Shown here: one piece after another, positions 27,113 through 36,498 of the stretch
Layout: each line of letters opens with the position of its first letter
Position numbering within the stretch: the stretch's first letter is position 1
Source: Shewanella algae
GTDB taxonomy: Bacteria > Pseudomonadota > Gammaproteobacteria > Enterobacterales > Shewanellaceae
Length of the DNA: 64,000 nt
Assembly (NCBI RefSeq): GCF_009183365.2
Contig: NZ_CP068230.1
Location: 4,245,001-4,309,000 of the forward strand
Direction: 5' to 3'
Program-made: the position numbers and the translations under genes
Notes under the pieces: model-generated
Seen by the model: the letters and a program-made list of their open reading frames with translations, nothing else
Databases searched by the model: none
Told to the model about the DNA's origin: nothing

Positions 27113-28693
27113 TCAGCCGATGGCGGCCTCGGGAGCCGCCTGGAAGCGCCTGGCGTGATAGAGGCAGAAGAGTGCAAACCAAGCGGCACTCACCAGGAAA
27201 CCGGCCAGAGTGGAATGCAGCAGCCCCATGGCCAGATACCCCAGCGCCGCCCCGAAGGCGACGGTCAGGGCATAAGGCAACTGGGTCAGCACATGATCTA
27301 TATGGTGACAGCCGGCGCCGGTGGCCGACAAAATACTGGTACTGGAGATGGGCGAGCTGTGATCGCCAAACACAGCGCCGGCCAGCACAGCCGACAACAT
27401 GGGCAGCAGGAGTTGGATATCGCTGGCGGCGGCCATATCACCGGCGAGTGGCAACATGATACCGAAAGTGCCCCAGCTGGTGCCTGTGGCAAAAGCCATT
27501 GCACAGGAGAGCACAAACACCACCACAGGCAGCAGCCCTGTGGGCAGGTTGCCGTTGGCCAGGCTGGCGAGATATTTGCCGGTTTCCATGTCACGCACCA
27601 CGGCGCCTATGGTCCAGGCAAACAGCAGTATGTTGATCGCCGGCAACATGGCCATAACGCCTCTGGGGGCGGCGCGCAGCCAAGTGGATATCCCAAGACC
27701 GAGACGCAGAGCCAACAGGCCGGACACCGCCAGGCTGCAAAGGGCGCCATAAACCAAAGACGAACCCACATTGGTATGTTCAAAGGCGCCCAGCACACTG
27801 AAGGCCTGACCATTGGCGGCCAATACCTGAGCCCCGGAGTCCAGCATGAAATAGATACTCGCCGCCGTCAGTGTCACTATCGGCAACACCATATCCAGCA
27901 TGCCGCCGCGGCTGTCGGCCGGGGCTTCCATATCCAGCCCTATTGGCCGGCCCTTGGATTCATCCCAGAGCTTGCCTTCGAGCGCCCGTTGCTCATGCTG
28001 TCGCATCGGCCCAATATCCAGTTGGAAGGCGATGACTACCACCACCATGATCAGGGTAAATACCGCATAGAGATTCATGGGGATCATCTGCACAAAGGCG
28101 GCGATCGGGCTCTGCTCTGTCACCCCATGGGCCACGAGTATGCCGCCCACCAGGGCGATGATATAGGCCCCCCAGGAGGAGATGGGCATCAATACGCACA
28201 CGGGTGCCGCGGTTGAGTCCAGCAGATAGGCCAACTTAGCGCGGGAGATCTGGAATCTGTCGGTCACAGGGCGGCAAATGGGCCCCACCGACAGACTGTG
28301 GAAGAAGTCGTCAATAAAGAAGGCAAACACCATCAAGCCGGTGAGCGACTTGGCGCTCTTGCGGCTCTGGCAGCGCCTGGCGGCCCATTCGGCGAAGGCC
28401 CGGGTCGCCCCCGAGGCGGTCATCAAGCTGATAAGCCCACCCAGCAGCAGCATAAATAGCAGCATATTCAGGTTATCGCTGTTGGGAGCACCATCGACCC
28501 AGAAGATTTTCAGCACACTGTCAAACAGGTAGCGCAGCGATTGCAGCGGTGAAAACTGCTGTAACATCAGGCTGCCGGCGACTATGCCAACCCCGAGGGA
28601 GAGCAGTACTCTACGGGTGATGATCGCCAGCGCAACCGCCAGCAGAGGAGGAACTATGGACCAGGGAGAGTCCGCAAAATGCATGATATTCAT
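27113..28693 (-). CDS. lysW: NhaC-family transporter, probable lysine transporter (LysW type)
   Basis: 526-residue, 11-12 helix transporter of the NhaC Na+/H+ antiporter family. Family marks include VFGDHSSPISSTSILSATGAGCHHIDHVLTQLPYA near residue 450 (an excerpt of the conserved ion-path region) and FATGTSWGTFGIMLPLA. The 5' leader carries a lysine riboswitch. NhaC-family genes under lysine riboswitch control have been proposed as lysine transporters (LysW) in gammaproteobacteria (established prediction). This makes lysine uptake a better call than general Na+/H+ exchange. Start ATG at 28693 is preceded by AGGTG 11 bases away; that element can be sequestered in a hairpin. Confidence 0.82.
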   Translation of the reverse strand: MNIMHFADSPWSIVPPLLAVALAIITRRVLLSLGVGIVAGSLMLQQFSPLQSLRYLFDSVLKIFWVDGAPNSDNLNMLLFMLLLGGLISLMTASGATRAFAEWAARRCQSRKSAKSLTGLMVFAFFIDDFFHSLSVGPICRPVTDRFQISRAKLAYLLDSTAAPVCVLMPISSWGAYIIALVGGILVAHGVTEQSPIAAFVQMIPMNLYAVFTLIMVVVVIAFQLDIGPMRQHEQRALEGKLWDESKGRPIGLDMEAPADSRGGMLDMVLPIVTLTAASIYFMLDSGAQVLAANGQAFSVLGAFEHTNVGSSLVYGALCSLAVSGLLALRLGLGISTWLRAAPRGVMAMLPAINILLFAWTIGAVVRDMETGKYLASLANGNLPTGLLPVVVFVLSCAMAFATGTSWGTFGIMLPLAGDMAAASDIQLLLPMLSAVLAGAVFGDHSSPISSTSILSATGAGCHHIDHVLTQLPYALTVAFGAALGYLAMGLLHSTLAGFLVSAAWFALFCLYHARRFQAAPEAAIG

Positions 28694-28781
28694 GATCTCT
28701 TTACACCTAAAACAACTAAGGTGGAGATCTACCGATAGGATCGAAGAAACTCAGACCAAGGAGGGCAGAAACTTCTCAGTT

Positions 28782-28953
28782 CCTTCAGGTAGCGCTCCAT
28801 AGTGGATGACTATGGCAGTCCTGCACCTGTTAGATACAGAACCAGCAGCTAGGTTTGATGGCCTGGCTACTTCGGCACCGACTCCTTTCCCCGGGCCTCA
28901 AAGGCATCACCCTCTTCCCGGTTACTCTTAGGCAGCGCGCCTCTACTCAAAGG
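28782..28953 (-). promoter_or_regulatory. Lysine riboswitch (L box) in the leader of the NhaC-family gene
   Basis: Read on the minus strand, the 172-nt region has the L-box core: GAGTAGAGGCGCGC, AAGAGTAACCGGGAAGAGG, GATGCCTTTGAGGC, GTCGGTGCCGAAGTAGCC, GCTGGTTCTGTA, and CATAGTCATCCACTATGG near the end. The closing helix P1 pairs CCTTTGAGTAG (28943-28953) with CTACCTGAAGG (28782-28792). Downstream, CACCT (28720s) can pair with the AGGTG preceding the start codon; no clear T-tailed terminator was seen, so translational control is likely. The remainder of the 28694-29165 gap carries only promoter-type sequence. Confidence 0.9.
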
Positions 28954-29165
28954 TATTCGACTGGCATTCTAACTATCACGGCCCCAATAGCAAGCCAGAT
29001 TGTGCCTCTGGCGGTAAATATCCCTCCCGGTTGGCATTAAGCCTTTGGCAAGTGACTCATGTCTGGGCTCGCAAATGCCAACTCCGGCTGTTGACGGCAA
29101 CCACAGCTACACCTAGGATCGCCCTCCCCTACCGCGACACTGAAATAACAATTAAAGGTGTGCAA

Positions 29166-29993
29166 ATGACTCTGTTACAACGTTTTTGTGTGGCACTCTG
29201 TGCCTTGTTCTCCAGCCATTCCATGGCAACGCCCACCCGGTCACCTATACTGCTGCAAGGCGCCATGGATGTCGAAGTCGACACCCTGGTTCAGGCCCTG
29301 AAAGACCCCAAACAGACAACTCTTGGTTCCTGGACTTTCTGGCAAGGCACTGTGGATGGCTATCCTGTCATAGTGTCCCGTACTGAAATAGGTATGGCCA
29401 ATGCCGCCGCCTCCACCACACTGGCGATAGAAAAATTTCAACCCGGTTTTATTATCAACCAGGGCACCTCCGGCGGCCACGACCCGGCGCTGCACCGCGG
29501 CGACATAGTATTGGGGAAATACAGCTTCAATATGGGTTCCTATCGCAGCGTTCTACACCCCAAAGGCCAGGGCATAGATCCCAAACGCTGGCATAACTTC
29601 GATGTCACCATGCGTTTGCGTCAGGATGGCAAGCTGGTGGAACACAAGCGCTTTGATGCCGATCCCAAGCTGCTGGCTCTGGGACAACAACTGGCGTCAG
29701 CTTATCGCCATGGCAAGGTAGTGACCGGCGTGATCGGCAGTGCCGATGAGTGGAACCGCGAAGTCGACCGCATCGAGTGGCTGCACCAAACTTATCAAAC
29801 CTCGGCCGAAGAGATGGAAACCGCTGCGGCCGCCCTGGTTGCCAAGGCCTATGCGATCCCTTTTATCGGGATTCGGGTACTCTCCAATACCGACCTGCAC
29901 GGCGAAGAGTTTGAGCCACAAACCGCTATCCACTGTCAGCAGTTTGTCATTGAGTACACCAAGAAGTTGATCGCAGGTTTGGAAGGTAAATAA
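29166..29993 (+). CDS. Exported MTA/SAH nucleosidase-like (PNP-UDP family) protein
   Basis: 275 residues from ATG 29166, preceded by AAAGGTG at good spacing; upstream in-frame sequence is non-coding leader. An N-terminal signal peptide ([16 protein letters not shown]) is followed by a full nucleoside phosphorylase/MTAN domain. Marks include [36 protein letters not shown], and [14 protein letters not shown], which holds the catalytic Glu-Met-Glu ribose-binding element, and the late IRVLSNTDL with the catalytic Asp. Cytoplasmic MTAN (Pfs) cleaves methylthioadenosine and S-adenosylhomocysteine. The signal peptide places this one in the periplasm, so it may salvage external nucleosides. Stand-alone gene. 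Confidence 0.8.
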   Translation: MTLLQRFCVALCALFSSHSMATPTRSPILLQGAMDVEVDTLVQALKDPKQTTLGSWTFWQGTVDGYPVIVSRTEIGMANAAASTTLAIEKFQPGFIINQGTSGGHDPALHRGDIVLGKYSFNMGSYRSVLHPKGQGIDPKRWHNFDVTMRLRQDGKLVEHKRFDADPKLLALGQQLASAYRHGKVVTGVIGSADEWNREVDRIEWLHQTYQTSAEEMETAAAALVAKAYAIPFIGIRVLSNTDLHGEEFEPQTAIHCQQFVIEYTKKLIAGLEGK

Positions 29994-30119
29994 AACCTAG
30001 TCGCTCTAATGGCAAACAAGTGCCGCTGGATTGTCTCTTTGGCGTTTCCTGTAAGCACCTAATCTTAAGTAATCAGCAATAAGAGAAATGGCTTGGATTA
30101 CCGGCTGGAAAACAAACAT

Positions 30120-30144
30120 TGCGGGCACCACCAGGGTGCCCGCA
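30120..30144 (-). terminator. Terminator of the SIMPL-domain gene
   Basis: Ten-bp stem TGCGGGCACC/GGTGCCCGCA; on the minus strand followed by ATGTTTGTTTTCC. It lies 30 bp past the stop at 30174. Confidence 0.8.
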
Positions 30145-30173
30145 TCATAACTGTCAGACAGGATAACTTGGGT

Positions 30174-30881
30174 TTAGTCACGCAGCTTGTAGCTGACCTC
30201 GACCCTGTCGGAGAAAGTTACCTGGCCATACTCATAGCTCTGGTTGATAGCGCCTTCAGCCATCATGGCGGCCTTGTACATCACAGGGCGCACCGGGCCT
30301 TGGTCGAAATAACGAATCGACCAGACGCCATCGAGTTTCTCGCCGAATCCGGCTGCCAGCTCACTGGCCTTTTGCTTGGCATCTTCAATGGCCGCCTGCC
30401 GCGCCTGCTTGCGCATCTCGGCTTCTTTACTGGACTTAAGGTTGATCTGGTTCACCTTGTTGATCCCGCCTATTAGCGCCGAGTCCAGTATGGGGTTGAG
30501 CTGATCCAACTGTTTCACCAACACGGTCACACTGCGACTGGCGCGATACCCCTTGAGCTCGGGCGCCTTGTCCTTGAGGTAAACATACTCAGGTTGCAGA
30601 TTCAGATTGGCGGCTGCAATCGACTCCTTGGCGACCCCAGCCTTGAGCAGGCGCTCGATAAAAGCGGCCACCGCCTTGTCGGATGCGGCCTTGGCCGCCT
30701 TGGCATCAGATTCGCTTAATGACACTTCAACATGGATTTCAGCCATATCCGGCTCAACCTGTATCTGGCTGACGCCTGTAGTTTCCAGCAGAGGTCTATC
30801 CTGAGCCAGTACCGAGTGGCTCATCAGAGTAGCGGGTAACAGTGCGCCTATCAGCGCCAGATTCAGCAGAGATTTTTTCAT
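30174..30881 (-). CDS. Periplasmic SIMPL-domain (DUF541, YggE-like) protein
   Basis: 235 residues from the ATG at 30881 (GGAG eight bases upstream). The frame is open to 31001 but the upstream part lacks a ribosome site. The signal peptide LLNLALIGALLPATLMSHSVLAQ is followed by a DUF541/SIMPL domain from TTGVSQIQVEPDMAEIHVEVS to the C-terminal DRVEVSYKLRD. YggE-type proteins are linked to oxidative-stress tolerance in E. coli, with unknown biochemistry. Divergent from rimO, monocistronic. Confidence 0.85.
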   Translation of the reverse strand: MKKSLLNLALIGALLPATLMSHSVLAQDRPLLETTGVSQIQVEPDMAEIHVEVSLSESDAKAAKAASDKAVAAFIERLLKAGVAKESIAAANLNLQPEYVYLKDKAPELKGYRASRSVTVLVKQLDQLNPILDSALIGGINKVNQINLKSSKEAEMRKQARQAAIEDAKQKASELAAGFGEKLDGVWSIRYFDQGPVRPVMYKAAMMAEGAINQSYEYGQVTFSDRVEVSYKLRD

Positions 30882-31116
30882 CTTGGTTCTCCAAAAAGTT
30901 CGCTTTCGTTGACCATAGAAACGCAGCCAGCTGACAAAAGGGTTAAAAAAATCAAAAAATTTTTCAACGAGGTTTTGAAGCGGCAACCGAGATGGCAACA
31001 TAGAACATAAATTAACCAGCCCAACTGTACCTTTTCTATGGCTGAGGTATAATCGCCGCCAATTTTACCGGCACCCAAGCGTGCTCCATCAGCTTTAGCA
31101 TTGCGGAAAACAGCTC

Positions 31117-32541
31117 TTGAAGAAATCAGTCGACATTTTTGATCCCAAGCAGACCACAACTCTGGACACTCCGGCCAAGACTCTGGCACAGGAAAACAGC
31201 CCTGCCGAGGCCCAAACCAGCGGCAATCGCATCGGCTTTGTCAGCCTGGGCTGCCCCAAGAACCTGGTGGATTCCGAGCGGATCCTCACCCAACTGCGCA
31301 TCGACGGCTATGAGGTTACCAACAGCTATGACAATGCCGACCTGGTAATAGTCAACACCTGTGGCTTTATTGATGCCGCGGTGGAAGAGTCGCTGGATGC
31401 CGTGCGTGAAGCGTTGGAAGAAAACGGCAAGGTGATAGTCACCGGCTGCCTGGGCGCCAAGGAAAACCAGATCCGCGAAGTGCATCCGGATGTACTGGAG
31501 ATCACCGGCCCCCACAGCTATGAAGCCGTGCTGAACCATGTGCACAAATATGTGCCCAAGCCGGAGCACAACCCCTTCACCTCGCTGATCCCGCAAGCCG
31601 GCGTTAAGCTGACCCCCAAGCATTATGCCTACCTGAAGATTTCCGAAGGCTGCGACAACCGCTGTACCTTCTGCATCATTCCGGCGCTGAGGGGCGATCT
31701 GGACAGCCGCAGTGTCGGCAGCGTGCTGGATGAAGCCAAACGCCTGGTGGAAAGCGGCGTTCAGGAAATTCTGGTCGTCAGCCAGGACACCTCGGCCTAC
31801 GGCAAAGACAAGGGCGGCCGCACCGACTTCTGGAACGGCATGCCGGTGAAGCAAGATATCACTACCCTGGCCCGCCATCTGGGCAAGATGGGTGTGTGGG
31901 TACGCCTGCACTATGTCTACCCTTACCCTTGGGTCGATGAGCTGATCCCGCTGATGGCCGAAGGACTGATCCTGCCCTATCTGGATCTGCCACTGCAGCA
32001 CGCCAGCCCTCGTGTGCTCAAGATGATGAAGCGCCCCGGCCGGGTCGACCGCCAGTTGGACGCCATCAAGAAATGGCGAGAAATCTGCCCGGATCTGGTG
32101 ATCCGCTCAACCTTTATCGTTGGCTTCCCCGGTGAAACCGAAGAGGATTTCGAAATCCTGCTGGACTTCCTGCGTGAAGCAAGGCTGGACCGCGTAGGCT
32201 GCTTCAAGTACTCGGAAGTCGATGGCGCCGTGGCCAACACCTTAGCAGAGCTTATCAGTGAAGAGGTCAAGCAGGACCGCTATGAGCGTTTCATGCAGGT
32301 GCAGGCCGAGATCAGTGCCGAGCGGCTGGCGCGCCTGGTAGGCCGTGAGCTGGATGTCCTTATCGATGATGTGGACGAGGAAGGCGCCATTGGCCGCTGC
32401 TATGCCGATGCACCTGAAATCGACGGCATGGTATTCTTAAACGGAGAAGTGGAACTGAGCCCAGGGGACATGGTGCGCGCACTGATCACTCATTCTGATG
32501 AGCACGATCTGTGGGCCGAACTGGTGCAGATGCCGGATTAA
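31117..32541 (+). CDS. rimO: Ribosomal protein S12 methylthiotransferase RimO
   Basis: 474 residues. The UPF0004 domain has cluster-binding Cys in [19 protein letters not shown] and VTGCLGAKE. The radical-SAM motif is CDNRCTFC near residue 180. A C-terminal TRAM domain begins around 405. It methylthiolates Asp of ribosomal protein S12. The only plausible start is TTG 31117, since no ATG lies in frame between it and the conserved core. The first 35 residues are a variable tail as in other Shewanella RimO. It faces the arfA gene convergently. Confidence 0.93.
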   Translation: MKKSVDIFDPKQTTTLDTPAKTLAQENSPAEAQTSGNRIGFVSLGCPKNLVDSERILTQLRIDGYEVTNSYDNADLVIVNTCGFIDAAVEESLDAVREALEENGKVIVTGCLGAKENQIREVHPDVLEITGPHSYEAVLNHVHKYVPKPEHNPFTSLIPQAGVKLTPKHYAYLKISEGCDNRCTFCIIPALRGDLDSRSVGSVLDEAKRLVESGVQEILVVSQDTSAYGKDKGGRTDFWNGMPVKQDITTLARHLGKMGVWVRLHYVYPYPWVDELIPLMAEGLILPYLDLPLQHASPRVLKMMKRPGRVDRQLDAIKKWREICPDLVIRSTFIVGFPGETEEDFEILLDFLREARLDRVGCFKYSEVDGAVANTLAELISEEVKQDRYERFMQVQAEISAERLARLVGRELDVLIDDVDEEGAIGRCYADAPEIDGMVFLNGEVELSPGDMVRALITHSDEHDLWAELVQMPD

Positions 32542-32578
32542 ACTCTCCCAACACCTTGGAGAAATCTTTCTTGAGGTG

Positions 32579-32803
32579 TCAGCAGGGTGAAAAGATTAGA
32601 GTCATAAAATCAAAAGGGGCAACACCCTGTTGCCCCTTTCCATTGCGTCCTTTACGACTGTATGATCCTTTGCCCTTCTTCGGCTTCTCGCTGCGACAGC
32701 GAAACAGTGAACTGGTCACCACGGCCTTGAGGGCGTTATCTTTGATCTGTCCACGACCGGATTCATGTTCCAGCAGTGCGGTCTGCTTAATATATTTGGC
32801 CAT
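32579..32803 (-). CDS. arfA: Alternative ribosome-rescue factor ArfA
   Basis: 74 codons starting at ATG 32803, with AAGGAG six bases upstream. The body GRGQIKDNALKAVV...SLFRCR and the basic KKGKGSYSRKGRNGKG match ArfA, which binds stalled ribosomes and recruits RF2 when tmRNA is lacking. As in E. coli, the functional protein is expected to come from a nonstop mRNA. A terminator hairpin lies inside the reading frame over codons 55-64, so most transcripts end before the TGA and the product is tagged by tmRNA unless that system fails. The last hydrophobic residues (FDFMTLIFSPC) resemble the unstable tail of full-length ArfA. Confidence 0.9.
   Translation of the reverse strand: MAKYIKQTALLEHESGRGQIKDNALKAVVTSSLFRCRSEKPKKGKGSYSRKGRNGKGQQGVAPFDFMTLIFSPC
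32613..32639 (-). terminator. In-gene terminator of arfA (also able to terminate rimO)
   Basis: Stem AAAGGGGCAAC/GTTGCCCCTTT with a 5-nt loop, wholly inside the arfA frame. On the minus strand it is followed by TGATTTTATG, where transcription would stop about 30 nt before the stop codon. It lies about 70 bp past the rimO stop and could act in both directions. Confidence 0.85.
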
Positions 32804-32999
32804 ATCGGCTCCTTATTTCAGTGGAATGAGACTTGCCCGACCATACCGGACAAAAATCGCGCAAATACTACTCCCTTTTGTACCAATAACCAAATATCTT
32901 AATCTTGGCCCAAAGTACAATGTCGCGTTTCGCCTTATTCATGTTATTAAAAACAATCACTATTCAGTCTGTTTCAGTCAATCCGGGAGGGTTTGTTCT

Positions 33000-33848
33000 G
33001 TGATATTCAGGTTCTGTTGTCTGGCGCTGCTGGCACTCGCTTGTTCACCACAGCTGCTTGCCGCAGAAACCTGTGAGCTGACCATGGGGTATCGCACCAA
33101 TGCCAGGGCCCCCTATATTGCTGAAGCACCGGATAACAGTGGCCTCTATCTCAGCCTGTATCAAGACGCGGCGGCAAGAATAGGTTGTAGTCTCAAGGTA
33201 GTGCGAGCGCCGAAAAAGCGTATTCTCTGGGAAATTGCCAAGGGCAATATCGACTTCTATCCCGGGCTGGCCTTCTCCAAAGAGCGCCACGACTACGCGC
33301 ATTTCATCGCCAACGGCCTGTCTGAACGCTATATCGGCGTCAGCCGCGCCGACTTGAGTGACATCACCTCGTTGCAGCAATTGGTGGATAAGCAACTGGT
33401 GCTGCTTATCTCCCCCGGCAGCTATCAGTTGGGTGGTTTACCGGACAAATTGATAGTGCGCAAGCCACCGGACATGAGCACAGACTCGGCGATAGCCTTT
33501 CTCAAACAGCATCAGGGTGATTTCTATGTCTACGATGAATCAACCCTGAGATATTGGCTGAAAACCCATCCTCAGCACGGGCTGAAACTGCATCCCTACT
33601 GCTGCGATCACAGGCGACAAGGACACCTGGGCTTCTCACGCAAGAGCCGTTATTTCAGTGCCGGAACCAATCCAAATTATATTGCCGACAGGCCGATATC
33701 CATTGACAACAGCCCTTGGGAGTTGCAGCCGGACAGCCTAGCCTACGCACTGCAGCAGGCCTTGCAAGACATGGCCGAAAGCGGTGAAACCGAGCGGCGT
33801 TATCAATACTATATGCAGCAGGTATCACAAGCGGCGGCTGTGCCCTAA
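33000..33848 (+). CDS. Periplasmic solute-binding protein (SBP family 3-like)
   Basis: 282 residues from GTG 33000 with GGGAGG upstream. Upstream frame sequence back to rimO is not coding. Signal peptide FRFCCLALLALACSPQLLA; the mature part has the two-lobe amino-acid-binding fold pattern (LYLSLYQDAAARIGCSLKVV, KRILWEIAKGNIDFYPGLAFSKE, KQHQGDFYVYDEST). No transporter genes adjoin, so it may be an orphan binding protein or a sensor-type SBP. Ligand unknown. Confidence 0.75.
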   Translation: MIFRFCCLALLALACSPQLLAAETCELTMGYRTNARAPYIAEAPDNSGLYLSLYQDAAARIGCSLKVVRAPKKRILWEIAKGNIDFYPGLAFSKERHDYAHFIANGLSERYIGVSRADLSDITSLQQLVDKQLVLLISPGSYQLGGLPDKLIVRKPPDMSTDSAIAFLKQHQGDFYVYDESTLRYWLKTHPQHGLKLHPYCCDHRRQGHLGFSRKSRYFSAGTNPNYIADRPISIDNSPWELQPDSLAYALQQALQDMAESGETERRYQYYMQQVSQAAAVP

Positions 33849-33967
33849 TCCTCCTGTTCATACAAGGAGTATTGCCTCCTATTCCATTGATACATTTTGG
33901 ATCAATTCAGCCTGAGTCCAGCATCTAATGGGTACACTGCTGCTTTTGGGTCGCAAAGAGTTGTAAT

Positions 33968-34315
33968 ATGTTTTCCCGCAAGCCGTTGACGCCACAGGCA
34001 CAGCTGGACTTGGCCATGACCTTGATGGCCGAGGAGGAGCAGCGCCTGCATAACGCCCTAGAGCTGGTACTGCACAGCAGTCAGCAAGCGATAACAAAGC
34101 GCCTGCAACGGGCCAAAATCGATGCCGATATCTTCCCGCCGGTTCATCAGGACTATCTCAATGCCATGGCACTGCAACATCTGTTCACCATGCTGCATCA
34201 GGGAGACGAGCAAAGAGCCAACAGCATCTGCAATAACCTAAGAGAACTCAGCCAATGCCTACAGCCCGCCATTCAGGACAATGCCCACTGCGAAGAACAA
34301 TATCGGCCGGTTTAA
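33968..34315 (+). CDS. Small helical protein of unknown function
   Basis: 115 residues, almost entirely helical and hydrophilic, with no signal peptide or recognised motif. Its 3' end overlaps the next gene by about 60 nt in another frame, so the two are probably co-transcribed. AAAGAG lies upstream of ATG 33968. Function unknown. Confidence 0.55.
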   Translation: MFSRKPLTPQAQLDLAMTLMAEEEQRLHNALELVLHSSQQAITKRLQRAKIDADIFPPVHQDYLNAMALQHLFTMLHQGDEQRANSICNNLRELSQCLQPAIQDNAHCEEQYRPV

Positions 34316-34935
34316 TGCTGCTTTGTGGCTTGGCGCTACTTCCCGCTTCCAAGGCCCAGAGCAAACCGCCCCAAGTCACTCCCGACCAGAGCACATCCGA
34401 GTTGTTGTTACAACTGGATCAGCGGCTGCTCGCCAGCCGTAGCGCAACCAAAACCTTGAGCGACTGGTGTGATGAATATCAACTGGCCACAGACGCCAGC
34501 ATTCGCGCCGAAGGAGAAAAGCATTTTATTCATGATGCTCCCAAGGAGGTCTACCGTCAGCTTAAAGTGGCGCCGGGAAGCCGACTAGGCCATCGCAAGG
34601 TGCGTCTTATCTGTGGCGATAGAGTGTTATCTGTCGCTGACAACTGGTATGTGCCCGAGCTCCTTACCCAGGAGATGAATCAACAGTTACAGCATACAAA
34701 AACCCCGTTCGGCACCGCCGTCAAGGCGCTGGACTTCAGGAGAGAAAACCTCCAGAGCCTGAAGCTGTGGCAAGGGAGCAAGGTGCTGCCGCCATTTGTA
34801 TTGCAACACAAGGCGCTGCTTTTGCGAGCCGATGACAAGCCCTTTAGCCTGGTCATTGAACGTTACACCAGTGAACTGCTTCCCAAGTCGTCCGCAAATA
34901 AGCCGTCCGCAAAACAGCCAAGCATGGCGCAGTAA
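34255..34935 (+). CDS. Exported protein resembling a chorismate-lyase (UbiC) fold
   Basis: 226 residues with a signal peptide (TISAGLMLLCGLALLPASKA). The later part has the order seen in UbiC-type proteins: a strand RKVRLICGDRVLSVADNWYVP, a PFG turn where UbiC has PLG, a basic LDFRRENL, and a final HKALLLRADDKPFSLVIERY similar to the UbiC 'gkPLLLtErF' strand. UbiC itself is cytoplasmic, so an exported relative would not make ubiquinone precursors; a ligand-binding role is possible. A Ser/Lys/Pro-rich tail ends the protein. The fold call is a visual judgement. Confidence 0.5.
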   Translation: MPTARHSGQCPLRRTISAGLMLLCGLALLPASKAQSKPPQVTPDQSTSELLLQLDQRLLASRSATKTLSDWCDEYQLATDASIRAEGEKHFIHDAPKEVYRQLKVAPGSRLGHRKVRLICGDRVLSVADNWYVPELLTQEMNQQLQHTKTPFGTAVKALDFRRENLQSLKLWQGSKVLPPFVLQHKALLLRADDKPFSLVIERYTSELLPKSSANKPSAKQPSMAQ

Positions 34936-35006
34936 TCCCTCAAAAACAGTAATCCAAGTTGATAAAAAAGCCCGCTTTAACTGCGAGCTTTCAGTCTTTG
35001 GCAGGC

Positions 35007-36350
35007 TTAGTTACCGGCTATCTTCATCTCATCGAGCAAGATTGCCCCGGTACGGATGCTGGAGCGCAAATCCCTGTCGCTGGAAACCGCCTGCATGGAG
35101 CGGTACATCTGCTTCAGGTTGCCGGCTATGGTGATCTCCTCGACCGGGAACTGGATTTCGCCATTCTCGACATAGAAGCCGGCGGCGCCGCGGGAATAGT
35201 CGCCGGTGACCATATTCACGCCCTGGCCCATCACCTCAGTGACTATGATCCCGCGGCTCATGGAACGCACCAACTCATCAAAACTGTGGCCGGTATCGGC
35301 CAGCGTCCAGTTATAGATGCCGCCGGCATGGCCGGTATTGACCAGTCCCAGCTTGCGCGCCGAGTAACTGGTCAGCAGATAACTCTCCAGTATGCCGTCA
35401 CGGACTATGTCCCGCTCACGGGTCGCGACCCCTTCGCTGTCATAGTTGGCACTGGCCAGGGCACCTTTAAGATGCGGCTGCTCGGCAATGCTGAACCATT
35501 CGGGGAAAATCCGGGTGTGGATAGCATCCTGCAGAAAGCTGGACTTGCGATACAGGCTTGAGCCACTGATGGCGCTGACCAGATGCCCCACCAGACCTGT
35601 GGCCACTTCGGGCGCAAATAGCACGGACATTTTGCCGGTTGCCAGTTTGCGGGCACCGAGACGGGCAATCGTCTTATCGGCGGCCTTAATCCCCACCTGC
35701 TCCGGGCTCAACAAGGCGTCGAAGCGGCGGTTGATACCATAGTCATAGTCGCGCTGCATATCGCCGTTTTCTTCGGCGCCAATCACCACACAGCTCAGGC
35801 TGTAGCGCGAGCTGCAGTAACCCTGCAGGAAACCATGGCTGTTGCCATAGACCTTGACGCTGTTGTGGGCGTTGGCACTGGCACCATCCGAATTCTTGAT
35901 CCTCGGGTCTCTGTCCAGCGCTGCAGCTTCGGCGCGAATGGCCAACTCGGCCAACTCTTCCGGGCTGGTGTGACGGGGATGATAGAGATCCAGATCGGGA
36001 AAATCTTTCGCCATCAACTCAGAGTCGGCCAACCCGCTGGCAGGGTCTTCACTGGTATAGCGGGCGATACCATCGGCGGCCTTAACCGCCTGGCGAATCG
36101 CCTCCGGCGACAGATCCGAAGTGGAAGAACTGCCCTTGTGTCCATCGCGATACAGGGTGATCCCCAGCGCGCCATCCTTGTTGAATTCGACGGTTTCCAC
36201 CTCTTTGAGGCGAGTGGAAACACTCAGACCCTGTTGCTTGCTGATGGCCACCTCGGCAGCACTGGTGCCCAGGCTATTGGCATACTCCAGCGCCATTGCC
36301 ACCGCGTCTTTCAACGCACTCAGTTCACTATCAATAAAATTTGCAGACAC
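35007..36350 (-). CDS. pmbA: PmbA/TldE metalloprotease-complex subunit
   Basis: 447 residues of the TldD/PmbA (U62) family: [23 protein letters not shown] near the N-terminus, [15 protein letters not shown] in the middle, and [19 protein letters not shown] plus the [13 protein letters not shown] end motif. PmbA (TldE) lacks the HExxxH zinc site found in TldD and forms a heterodimer with it. The complex trims peptides such as microcin B17 and CcdA. The partner tldD is 20 kb away at 55858. Confidence 0.92.
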   Translation of the reverse strand: MSANFIDSELSALKDAVAMALEYANSLGTSAAEVAISKQQGLSVSTRLKEVETVEFNKDGALGITLYRDGHKGSSSTSDLSPEAIRQAVKAADGIARYTSEDPASGLADSELMAKDFPDLDLYHPRHTSPEELAELAIRAEAAALDRDPRIKNSDGASANAHNSVKVYGNSHGFLQGYCSSRYSLSCVVIGAEENGDMQRDYDYGINRRFDALLSPEQVGIKAADKTIARLGARKLATGKMSVLFAPEVATGLVGHLVSAISGSSLYRKSSFLQDAIHTRIFPEWFSIAEQPHLKGALASANYDSEGVATRERDIVRDGILESYLLTSYSARKLGLVNTGHAGGIYNWTLADTGHSFDELVRSMSRGIIVTEVMGQGVNMVTGDYSRGAAGFYVENGEIQFPVEEITIAGNLKQMYRSMQAVSSDRDLRSSIRTGAILLDEMKIAGN

Positions 36351-36498
36351 AGGTTTACTCTTGAATTGGCTAAACTGCCCCTAGCATAACAAAAGCCGGC
36401 TTTATTCACATAACCACGACAGATCAATTTTGCTGCCGTAGAAGACGAAGCGCCAAGGGGGATGCTACAATCAGCGCCAGTATCAGAGGAAAGACTTT

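Noticed and set aside
27053..28216. 387-codon plus-strand frame
   Set aside because: Antisense to the NhaC-family gene, His/Gln/Gly-rich composition typical of shadow frames.
32511..32999. N-terminal extension of the solute-binding protein gene
   Set aside because: It overlaps rimO and arfA, has no ribosome site, and a signal peptide with a GGGAGG site begins at GTG 33000.
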